Below, one piece after another: positions 36,425-46,310 of a stretch of DNA of 64,000 nucleotides; position 1 is the stretch's first letter; each line of letters starts with the position of its first letter. This DNA is from Chionis minor (lineage: Eukaryota > Chordata > Aves > Charadriiformes > Chionididae), in contig VZSF01009112.1 of the NCBI GenBank assembly GCA_013398295.1, positions 120,473-184,472 of the forward strand, in the 5' to 3' direction. The notes below the pieces were generated by a model that saw nothing but the letters and a program-made list of their open reading frames with translations, ran no database searches and was not told the DNA's origin. The position numbers and the translations under genes were made by a program.

Positions 36425-37807
36425 GTTTAAAGAACATAGTTGGCTTAAAAAAATCTCCTTTCTCAGGCATTTGGTTGAGAGAATGAGATGTGGGGGAAGG
36501 AGGGTTTGATTGTTTGTAGTTTTACGTCAGGAAGTCTAGCAGAAGCCACTGCAACATCTCATAAAACATTGTGCAGCTGTGTGCAGACCTCAGGGTGCAC
36601 AGATGCGTATGTATTATATTTCCTTGGAAGGGGCACAAGCTGAACTTTTCGATTTTGACACCCGACAGCATCCAGCAAAGGTGAGGTCTGCTACTTGTGC
36701 TTTAGGTTTTCAAATTAAAACCGTGTGTGTTGTAGTGCTCACATGACATGTATAAATGTATAAATGAGGGCCATTAAGTGAGTGCGTTTACACATCATTT
36801 AAATGAAACAACACACCTAACCAGATGGATTCCTAAAATGAGAAGTTGTGTACTGTTATTTCCATAACTATTGCCCTTCCTGGCATACCTGCACTTCTCT
36901 GGTATGTCCGTCACTTTGATTTGAGCTTCCAGATTTGGGGCCAAGACCTTGCTTCTCTATGTTTTCTGTGAAGATCTTGACATTATTATGTGCAACTGGG
37001 AGTGGGATTTTTCTGACCTAACTTTAGCCATCAAACACTTAGGCTCTAGTCTGAACTTGCCATTTTGGCTTTCTCACTAGCCAATGGGAAGAAATAAGTC
37101 TTTTTTCAGAGGGCAGAAGAGTGCCTGACACTCATTGCTTATGATAAAGGGAGTCTGGAGACAAATTGCCAACCGTTCCACGGGAACAGTTAGTGAGGTG
37201 AAACCAAGGTTAAAAAATAATATCAGAAAACAAAAAAGAACACAGAAAGGTAGAAAAAGGCAACAACCAAGGGCTTTTGGGAGACACTGAAAGCTTTTAC
37301 CACATCTCTGCATATAGCAATTTCTATAGCAATTTGTTTGACTTTCCATGAGAAAGTCTGTCAACAGTGCTGCATCTTATTATGGTTTCCAGGATGGCTG
37401 CCCAACTTAAAACAGGAAAATCAGGTCTCAAATCTTGACATGCATGTAGGAGGACTCCAGAAGCCAAAATCTAGCTACATGTCTGCAACAGCTGGATAAA
37501 ACTACCAAACAAAAATAGAATGTTAACCGGCCTACAATCCCTCTTTCAATTCAGACCTTAAACATACCAGTGGCATGAAGTATAAATTCTTGGTTTTTAG
37601 ATTTTTTTATCTTTGTTCTTGAAAATTGGCAAAGTATTCCATGCAAATACGACCCTCCACCCAGATAATTCTAGCCTATACCAAGTTGTCAAAACACATC
37701 TACTTCTTTGTTTCTGTTATATCAACTTTCATTCTTTTTCCCTCCACAGATGGTAAGAGAAAAATAATAATAATGCCAGATTTTCTTGTAGCTCTTTTTT
37801 GCTTGGA
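36425..37807. other. AT-rich noncoding, weak first-exon-like ORF, nothing recognised
   Basis: An ATG at 36603 opens 26 codons that run exactly to a donor-like CAAAG|GTGAGG at 36680/36681. No homology is recognised and the frame closes soon after. The rest is AT-rich without known features. Confidence 0.55.
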
Positions 37808-37890
37808 TTTCAAAGTGCACTACAAAGGTCAATATCATTATTCCCCACTTTTTGTGTGTGGAAATTGAAGCATTTAGCTGTGAAGTGGCA
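37808..37890 (-). repeat. MIR/L2-like 3' relic, antisense
   Basis: The stretch TTCAAAGTGCACTACAAAGG, then AATATCATTATTCCCCACTTT, then GGAAATTGAAGCATTTAGC follows the order of the reverse complement of the MIR/L2 3' end (CAAAGCGCTTTACAAAGG, ATCATTATCCCCATTTTA, GGAAACTGAGGCA). Sequence is well kept for such an old element. Confidence 0.65.
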
Positions 37891-39054
37891 TCCAACTATA
37901 GAACCTGAATATTAGTTTCCAGTTAAAAACAGAAGTTGATATTCTTTTCAGTAACATCTCCACAGCTGAAGTGGGTCTTAAGGAGTACCAGTATGCTAGT
38001 AGCAGTGCATTTAGGAGACCTGGCATGAAGAAAAAGAAATCTGCAAATGTCATTCATTATTATGACCCATTTTGCTGTCATGGCACTTGCTCTTTGCCAC
38101 ATGAGTATGCCAGACAGCTGCACAGCTAAGTGTTGCAACTTCTGGACTGTTCATCAGTTGGTTTTTTATGGTGATAAAGTGAAAGCTGAATTTGTAATAA
38201 TACAGGGCATGTGTTCATGTGCATGTGCAATGTGTGTAACATAGGTGTGTATCCGTGTGCTATGTGCGGTTGTTCGGCTGTGGTCTGAGCTGCATCTGTT
38301 AGCAATGAAAAATATGTGTTTTCTCACAGACATAAAATTCTGGGCCACTTAAAGGTGAATATTTTCATCAGATCTCTCCCCATCCTGTAATTTATAATCA
38401 GTGGAACTAGCGTGTAGTGCTCTAAGACCATAAAAAAAGATAGAAAATAATCATGAAGGGAGAAGTTTGTAATGTTTGCCAGATGATAATCCAGAAGGTC
38501 TACATGCTTGGAATTTAGATTGGTGACCCCTGTTACCTTCTTCAACGCCACAAGAAGGAAGAAGATAATAAGATAATGTACTGGAGAGCAAGTAGTCAGC
38601 AGTGTAATGGCGCATACTTCTATTAAAGTGTGTGGACAAGATTTTATAATTAACAGCTAGCTTTATGCACATCCTGCACATGTGCTGTGGGATACAGCAA
38701 GGAGACTGGGTTAGGGGAGGGAAGGGTTGGAAAGCATGTCAGAGGACAGATGTGAAGAGCTAAGGGAAGGTAGCAAAACAATACCACCCAGTCATCCATC
38801 TGTGAAGAGGGAAAAATCTTAAATGAAGTATCCTTTCTAGGCTTTTAAATATGCCATATACAATATACTGCTTTGTACTTCCTGTTTATGTTTTGTCTGT
38901 TTTATGAACTCAGGAGAGTGAGTCAGTCAATGTAAAAATTGAAATGTTTTGCTCGGAAATGCTCTGCTCTTTTCATTTGATATGAATCCTGAAATATTAA
39001 TTTCTTCTGCCTCCTATTCTGAGCATTTACAGCTCTTGGAGGCTGTTCCCAGGA
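37891..39054. other. AT-rich noncoding, nothing recognised
   Basis: 38210-38290 is rich in TG/GTG words but not a clean microsatellite. No exon or transposon is recognised. Confidence 0.65.
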
Positions 39055-39310
39055 CTCTGGCTATATCCATACAAGTAAGACCACAGGCTGTTCTCTGGCT
39101 CTGAGGTCAGTGGCATAAAGCGCTGTTAAAGTCCTTCAGGCTTCAGAGGCTTCAGAGGACTGCAACCACCGTGGCTCTGGGAATTGTCCCTGGCCCCTGT
39201 GTACTTCAAAACGGTGTCCAGGAACTGTTTATCAAAGGACTGATGGCAGATACTGTTTAATTTACTTGCTTAATAGATGTGCCCTGTTTTGATCTAAGCA
39301 ACATCCATAC
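39055..39310 (+). repeat. Diverged interspersed repeat, copy 2 (unnamed)
   Basis: Aligns by eye with 1180-1545 in the same orientation. Shared blocks are GGCTATATCCATAC, TCTCTGGCTCTG, AAAACGGTGTCCAGGAA and AATTTA followed by CCCTGTTTTG. It also carries a local tandem GGCTTCAGAG x2 at about 39138-39160. The family is not identified. Confidence 0.4.
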
Positions 39311-39537
39311 TGGTCCTGTGAATATTCACACACTCAATCCTCCAAGCAGGAAGGAAAAATAGTGAAAAAAAGTCCATTATTTAGAGAAACTACTTGTTCA
39401 TGTTAGTGAGATTATGATGACGGTAGCATGGTTATTCTGAAAATCAAGTCCTGCTCTATCTTGGCAATGGAATACTAACTGCAAGGGGACAATCAGTTCT
39501 CACTTTCAGCATTACTTGTGTGCCTTTAGGTAAAGAT

Positions 39538-39630
39538 CTGGGGACTCAGGAGTTCTATACCCAGTTCAGAATTTTCTCCAATGATTTGGTTGACTTTCTG
39601 ACACGATCTTTCTTTCCATTTACAAATCCA
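39538..39630 (+). repeat. Possible MIR-like SINE relic
   Basis: GGGGACTCAGGAGTTCTATACCC, then TTTGGTTGACTTTCTGACACG, then TTTCCATTTACAAA follow the MIR order (GGACTCAGGAGTCCTGGGTT ... TTTCCCCATCTGTAAA) loosely. Divergence is high. Confidence 0.4.
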
Positions 39631-40667
39631 GAAGATTTCTTCAGAAGTCATTATGCAAGACTAGTAATAAAGTTACAATGTTGAGATTTTAGAATCTGAA
39701 ATTTGGAGATCGAGATAAGACAAGCAAAACTGACTGTTTTCATTAAATAATGATTGGTAATTGGGCAGTTGTTTAAATTTCTTTTGTCCTGGACCTACAT
39801 GATGAACACTTAAGCCAGGTTCTTTTGGAATTGATGGGAAATTTTCCACTGATAGCTGCATTTTATATCAGTCTCTATTATGAGTCCTTCCAGTAAATAC
39901 TAAAAGCTAAATTAACACAGAAATAAGTGACAGAGGGTCTGAAGTATAAAAATCCTAAATCCTCATATAGACTGGATTGTTCACAGGCATACAAATAAGC
40001 TTTGGATTGACTATGTGAGCCTGACCTGAGCTCTGACCTGAAGTGCACAAAGCTTGAAGGTTTTACATCCAAAGTGTCTGTTCTCATAGTGCATTCTGGA
40101 GCTCTTCCAGAAGTGTCCAGAACTTCCCCTTTGTCCCAGGACATATTGGCTTCCTTTTCTGGCAGCAGCCCATGAAAAAGTGCAGGTAGAAACAAAACAG
40201 AAAGTTTCTAGCCCACGGCATATTATGTTAAGAGAATCTATTGTATTGACATATGGGTAACTAGAGATGAATGAACTAGTTCAGTCTAAATAACAACCAG
40301 CCCCAACCTTTGCCCACTCAAAAAGTGACCCTAACCCAAATCTTTTTCCAATTTGGATTGGTTCAGAGAGATCAGCTGCCGAGTCTGTCAGCTGGTAGCC
40401 AGGCACCAGAGCAGACATAACTAATTAGGATATATTCCCTCATCTGGGGATTAAACATATTTTTTTGTGCTCCTTGCATGTTCCCATAGTTACAATTTGC
40501 ATTAAAACCTCCTGGTCTGAAAGCAGTATCTTCAGAACCAAAGCAAGTGAAAAAGTAGCTTTTTTCCAGAGAAAGCTATGGGTGTTGAATTTGTCTTAAC
40601 TGGATGATTTCTCCCTCACCAAAGTTCAGCCTGAAAAGTTACTGACATTCCCATCCTCACAGAACAT
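39631..40667. other. Noncoding, nothing recognised
   Basis: A 105-codon minus-strand frame at 39878-40195 has no recognised domain or splice context. I treat it as chance. Confidence 0.6.
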
Positions 40668-42125
40668 CTGATTCTGAGTTTCAGATTTCTTTCTAATATC
40701 TAATTTAAATCTACCCTCTTTCAGGTGAAAATTGTTAGCCCTTGTTCTATCACTGCACTCCCTGATAAAGAGTCCCTCCCCATCTTTCCTGTAGACCCCC
40801 TTTAAGTACTGGAAGGCTGCTATAAGGTCTCCCTGGAGTCTTCTCCAGGCTGAACAACCCCAACTCTCTCAGACTCTCCTCATAGCAGAGGTGTTCTAAC
40901 CCTCTGATGATCTTCGTGGCCCTCCTCTGGACCTGCTCCAACAGGTCCATGTCCTTTTTTTGGGGCTCCGGAGCTAGACACAGTATTCCAGGTGGGGTCT
41001 CATGAGAGCAGAATAGAGGGGCAGAATGCCTTCCCTCACCCTGCTGGCCATGTTTATTTTGATACATCCCAGGATGCAGTTGGCTTTCTGGGCTGCAAGC
41101 ACACATTGGCTGGCTCATGTTGAGCTTCTCATCAACCAACAACCCCAAGTCCTTCTCCTCAGGGCTGCTCTCAATCCATTCTCCAACCAGCCAGTATTTG
41201 TGCTTGAGATTACCTCAATCCACATACAGAACCTTGCACTTGGCTTTGTTGAATTTCATGAGGGTTGCAAAAGCCCACCTCTCAAGCCTGTCCAGGTCCT
41301 TCTGGATGGCATCCCTTTCCTCCAGTCTGTCAACCACTCCACACACCTTGGTGTCATTGGCAAAATTGATGAGGGTGCACTCAGTCCTACTGACATATCT
41401 CCGAAAAAATGTTAAACAGTGCCCATCCCAATATCGACCCCTGAGGAACAGTGCTCATCACTGGTCACTGGTCTCCATTTGAACTCTTTGAGTGTGGCCA
41501 TGCAGCCAATTCCTTATCCATCGAGTGCTCCACCCATCCAATCCACCACTCTCGAATTTAGAGACAAGGATGTCGTGTGGGACAGTGTCAAATGCTTTGC
41601 ACAAACCCAGCTAGATAAAGTCAATTGTTCTCCCCTTATCCACCAATGCTGTAACACCACCATAGAAGTCCATCAGATTTGTTAGACGCGATTTGCCCTT
41701 AGTGAAACCATGTTGGCTGCCACCAGTCACCTCCTTATTTTCCATGTGCCTTAACAGAGTTGCCAGGAGGATCTGCTTCATGATCTTTCCAGGCACAGAG
41801 GTGAGACTGACTGGCCTGTAGTTTTCCAAGTCTTATTTCTTACACTTTTTAAAAATGGGGCTTATGTTTCCCTTTTTCCAGTCAGCAGGAACTTCACCAT
41901 ACTGCCATGACTTCTCAGATATTATGGGCAGTGGCTTGGCAACTTCATCCACCAGTTCCCTCAGGACCCACGGATGTATCTCATCAAGTCCCATGGACTT
42001 GTGCACCTTGAAGTTCTTTAAATGGTTTTGAACCTGGTCTTATCCTACAATGGGTGGGTTCCTCATTCTCCCAGTCCCTGCCTTTGTCCTTCTGAGACTT
42101 GGGTGGTGTGGCTAGAGCCCTTTCC
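40668..42125 (-). mobile_element. CR1 LINE with broken reverse transcriptase, antisense
   Basis: This is the largest CR1 piece in the window. On the minus strand, fragments of ORF2 appear in order: [16 protein letters not shown] and [20 protein letters not shown] (41611-41829), then KAFDTVPHD, the catalytic-box region, [46 protein letters not shown] split across blocks, and LRELGLFSLEK. Several stops and frameshifts interrupt it, including a TAG just before the KAFDTV segment. The FADD active-site box reads FAND (41353-41364), so one metal-binding Asp is lost. The 5' part (endonuclease) and the terminal CR1 tail are missing. In life such proteins reverse-transcribe CR1 RNA at a nicked target; this copy is dead. 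Confidence 0.92.
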
Positions 42126-43653
42126 AGGTTTTAAGAAATAAGTTTCAGCTCAACTTATTTCTCAGCTCTTTTAGTCAAACTTAGCCCACATATTATCAAA
42201 AGTTGTCCAACAACCATTTCATTCTTCTGTTACTTATGTCTTGAGAGAAAATATTGCAAATCCGAAGCTCTAAAAATATGCATAACTTGGGACTTCAGTG
42301 AGGTGCTATGTATTCTGGTGGCTAGAACTCATGAGATGTCCATGGAATAAGGGTAACCCACAGAACTTCGGGCCTCTACTAAACAGCTTGGTGACTGTGA
42401 GATGCAGAGTATGAAGCTTTCAAAAAATAAATATTGGTGCTGATGTATGTGGTGTTCTGCACTTGCTATAATTGCAGCTTCTGAGTGACTTTGCTCTACC
42501 GTTTGTTTTCTGCCCAGATTTCAATCTGGTTCCACAATGGTTAGATAGTGTGCTAATATATTTGAGTTGGAGTATATTTGCCCTGTACTTTGATGCCAGT
42601 GGTATCCAGAATCTGGGGAAAAGTTAACATAATGGAGGTCAGGATCTCAGTAGGTTTCAAAACCAAGATTATACATGCTTATGGCTAAAAAGAACATAGG
42701 GCAGCTTTTTGATAGGGAAACTATAAGTTCACATGTTCTACGTGTGCTAGTGAATGGTAGAAAAAAGTTTGGAAGAATATAGCATTTCAGAGAAACTAAC
42801 CAGCATGTGCGCAATTTCTTTTTAATATGGATTGTGCTCCTGAAAAACAATTTTAATTATGTATTATGTATATATTGCCAGAAATTATTTAACCATTCTG
42901 CATTCAGCAAGGTACCTCTGTACTGTCTGAGTAGGATGGTACTGTTAGCTGTCTGCAGTTTTTTTGGGTTTTTTTAATGCCAAACTGTGTACTGATTATG
43001 TGTAAATGACAGTTTTATATAACTGGAAGAGGAAACATATTTCTATAATCCATGTGTCAAAGCTGTAATACAACTGGAATGGTTTTCTAGAAACTCTGCT
43101 TTCTAACAGCCCATACTATTTTCTTATTTTTTCTGCAAATCCAGCTCAAACTTCCCCTTGCTGAGTCAGTCATTGTTTGTAACAGAAGTTGACTGCCGTT
43201 GATTCTCGCTCCTTAAAATATTCAATGGCATAGTAGTCAGGATTTATCAGGCATAGTGGAACTCAAAAACATCTGTACCAGAAGGCACAGCAGCCACAAG
43301 AGCTGAGTGGGTGCAATTATCACTGAGTGTGATTTAAAACTTCTTAAACATTTTATGTGATTAAAAATGCTTAGGAGCATTTTTTAAGTAGTTTCCCTCA
43401 GCTTTGTGAATTAAAAGTTGGGTCTGATTTCACCTGCCTCAGCCGTGTACTTAGCCCAGTACATACCAAGCCACTCATGCTTTTGTGGATACCCTACTTG
43501 CGGCCAGCCCAGATGGGTGAGGTTTCACATGATGTGGGAGCAGGTATGTCAGGCACTCTACAGCATTTCAAAAGGCACTGAAAATTTGTGTTTAGGCAGC
43601 TGAGTCTGTCCCTAGCCCATAGTTAGCTGAATCACTTTCTGTGTTCCTTTAAC
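42126..43653. other. AT-rich noncoding, nothing recognised
   Basis: No exon, RNA gene or repeat is recognised. There is a T-rich tract with a GGG interruption at about 42959-42976. Confidence 0.65.
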
Positions 43654-44377
43654 TGTATGGCCTGGTTTGAGGTAAAACAGGACCGGTTTTGTTCAGTAAC
43701 TTTACTTTTTAGCCTGGCCTCTTCTAACTGCTGAAGTTAACAGCATGTTGTGCACAAACTGTTCACTCTCAGAGTGATAAGACCTATGTTTATAGCTGAT
43801 GCCAAGGAATGGGATGCAGAGAGGTTCTTGCTTATACTTATTTCTATAACACCCAAGGGCAGCCAACTTTGTTACTTGCCCCATTGGAGGGTTGGAAGCA
43901 GAAGAGTGTAGAGGGGTCACACATGCAGGGAGGAGCGGACAGGACAGGTGACCCAAAACTGACCAACAGGGTGTTCCATCCCATCTGCCTCATGCTCAGT
44001 ACAAAAGCCTAGGGATCAAAGGGTTGGCCCTCTTTTTCAACAATCAGTGTCTGAGGAGGACTCTGTCTATTTTTCTGCCTGTGATCCCAACCAATGTGTT
44101 CCTGAATCCAGTTCCTGTCCATCACTGAGTCCAGTCTGGGACTTCCCCAGTGTCTGTTGGTGACGTGATTGTCATCCTGGGATCTTGATACAGTTTTGTA
44201 TATATTTCATTGGGTTTTTTTCATTTTATTATTAATATTTCATTAACGTAGTTTAGTTCCTTCTAAACTCATAAGTCTCTCTCTTTCTCTCTCTCCTGCC
44301 TCCCTTTGAAGAGGGGCAGGAGAGAGAGAGGATCTGTTGTTCTGCCTGATTGGGCCAATCTGGCCCAAACCATAACA
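43654..44377 (+). mobile_element. Solo LTR of a second endogenous retrovirus family
   Basis: The segment begins TGTATGGCCTGGTTTGAGG and ends GGCCCAAACCATAACA, with short inverted ends (TGTATGG / CCATAACA). The inner order fits a widespread avian LTR type: CAGGACAGGTGACCCAAAACTG, a TATA-like GTACAAAA at 43999-44006 after CATGCTCA, an AT-rich run with TTATTATTAA at about 44228-44240, then CTAAACTCATAAGTCTCTC and a purine/pyrimidine hairpin. Length 724 bp is reasonable for a complete LTR. No internal retroviral sequence flanks it, so it is a solo LTR left by recombination. A clean target-site duplication is not seen; TTAAC occurs at 43649-43653 and at 44383-44387, five bases beyond the expected 3' end. 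Family name and exact class are not determined. Confidence 0.6.
44286..44329. repeat. Hairpin in the 3' part of the solo LTR
   Basis: Perfect 15-bp arms (TCTCTCTCTCCTGCC and its complement GGCAGGAGAGAGAGA) enclose a 14-nt loop. The stem is alternating purine/pyrimidine plus a GC clamp. It lies where the U5 part of the LTR is expected, so a transcript would fold here. It may be a microsatellite accident. Confidence 0.85.
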
Positions 44378-45230
44378 CCATATTAACTTCATCTTCATTG
44401 ACCACTTAGGGAGCTTATGCACCTGGCCCACATAATACACAACTATGTTTAGAGCATTAAATTAGGGTGTCTAAATCTCTTGGTGAATTCTTACCTTACT
44501 CTGCTTAATCATTCAGCCTCAAAGGGAAGAGGCAGACACTGCCACCCATCTCTTCATCCCAGCCTAAGACCAAGGGATGACTCATGTTCTCTCTTGAAGT
44601 GCCACTCTCTACTGACATGGGGTGACATAAGCCCTCACCCAAACATTTTTATCCTGGAGCTTTGGTGAAAAAGTTTGGGAACACAGGTTTCTGTTGTCTG
44701 TCCATGCTTCCCACAGGCAGGGGAGGGGCTGAACCTGCAGCTCAGAAGTCAAAAGAGTTTTGCCTTGATGTCAGTGGAGGACCTCAGGACCTTTCAAAGC
44801 GAGAAATACTGCAAGACCAAAACACCTCTTCCTGGATCAAGAGAATGAGATATATTTGGAAAATAGCACACAAATGACCTGAAGAAGACCAGGAGATGTT
44901 ACACTAAATGGGCATTTTCACTTACTCTGTGTATTTAATTAGACCTAATATGAAAGCATTGCTACCTGCCTGCACAGTTACTGCACTCTTTATGTTAATG
45001 CTGGGTACACACAGCATCAGACTGAACGGTGAACTTTGTCTAATGACCTCTAGTCCCCCAGATCAGTGGAGCTTTGCCGGTGTTACCTATACTGGACAGT
45101 TTGTACTTGGAAGAAAAATGCTGCATACGTAAGAACAGAAATAAATATGGAAGTGTTTTCTGTGTGCAGCATATCTTGCCTATTTCTTTGATTATTTTTA
45201 ACAACAATAAAGGTTTGATATTTTCCAGGC
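44378..45230. other. Noncoding, nothing recognised
   Basis: Short overlapping frames on both strands (44480-45271) have no family signal, and no repeat is recognised. Confidence 0.6.
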
Positions 45231-45296
45231 ATTGTGACTGCTCTTCATCTGAGAATCTCAAAGCATTTTAGAAAGGTTAAAATGAACCCTCACTCT
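45231..45296 (-). repeat. MIR/L2-like relic, antisense
   Basis: TCTTCATCTGAGAATCTCAA, then AGCATTTTAGAAAGGTTAAA, then ATGAACCCTCAC resemble the reverse complement of the MIR/L2 3' region (ATCTCAAAGCACTTTACAAAGG ... CCCTCAC). The match is short but ordered. Confidence 0.5.
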
Positions 45297-46199
45297 ATAT
45301 GTATATGCTATGTAAGTTTTATTACAGACAGTTTACAATACTGTCTTTTAGCACGTAGAATCAGTTACGAGGCAGAAAGCTGAAGCAGAGTCCAGTTATC
45401 CAGTTTCTTAATCTTGTCACTGGAAATCTCTAATTAATATAGAAGCAGTTCTTCTGGAAAGGGTTAAGTGTACCAGAACCTTCACTGAAAAGCTCAGTGC
45501 CTGTCAGCAGCTGCTGTACTTTGGAACCATTAATGGAGACCACTAATAATATTTTTGATTCTGTTAAAATGTGCAAGAGCATTGGAGCTGAACTTCTGGA
45601 TTGTTCGTGTTGCCACATTCATAAGACAACCCTTGTTATAAGTCTGATAGATCCAATGGTCTTTCAATATGAAGTTTTATTTTAGCATGTCATAAAACTG
45701 TCACAAGCTCCTCTAAGCAAAGCTGTAATTTGACATAGTCATGCAGTACTTGTTTAACTAGCTTAAAGCCACTGGGCGATCTCCTAAAATTCCTCTAACC
45801 ATCAGCAAAACTGCATAAAGGGTGAACAGTTGCGTTGGTGCAACATTCCCTATGGCTAGTGAAAGGGGACTTGGATCTGTCTTATTCAAAGGTTGATGTC
45901 GATATGCAAGAAAACGGGTGGTATAGCAAAATCAAGGATAAGACAGCCTTACCATGAAGATCTTGCAGTCCAAGGTCCACACTATATAATGCTTATTCTG
46001 GCACAGTGCCAATTGCCGTGACTAGGACTGTTGAATTATTATGCTTGGACAGAGAAATATGGGCAGGATGGGAAGGATGATATCTCCATTTAGCTCACTA
46101 CAGTAGACTTACTGGGTAGGGTTGGTGGCTGAAGCAAAATAAGATGTGGACCACTATGTTTAAATGATATGAAGCACAGGCCATTTCAAAGTTAACAGA
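45297..46199. other. AT-rich noncoding, nothing recognised
   Basis: No exon or transposon is recognised. Confidence 0.6.
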
Positions 46200-46310
46200 T
46201 TTTTAAGACCAGAGGTAGCTCTGTAATCATCTAACTCTTATTTCCTGCATAACACAAGCCAGACTGTTCTGCAGACTAATTCATGCTATGGACAGAATCA
46301 TTCTCCCTTT
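46200..46310 (-). repeat. Old CR1-type (L3-like) 3' relic, antisense
   Basis: TTTTAAGACCAGAGGTAGC, then AATCATCTAACTC, then TTTCCTGCATAACACAAGCC follow the order of an ancient amniote CR1/L3 3' end read in reverse (GACCAGAGGG...GATCATCTAGTCTGA...CCTGTATAACACAGGCC). The copy is heavily diverged. Confidence 0.5.

Noticed and set aside
43649..44387. TTAAC target-site duplication of the solo LTR
   Set aside because: The right-hand TTAAC lies five bases beyond the expected CA end of the LTR, so accepting it would require an LTR ending in ATA. A 5-bp match may be chance.
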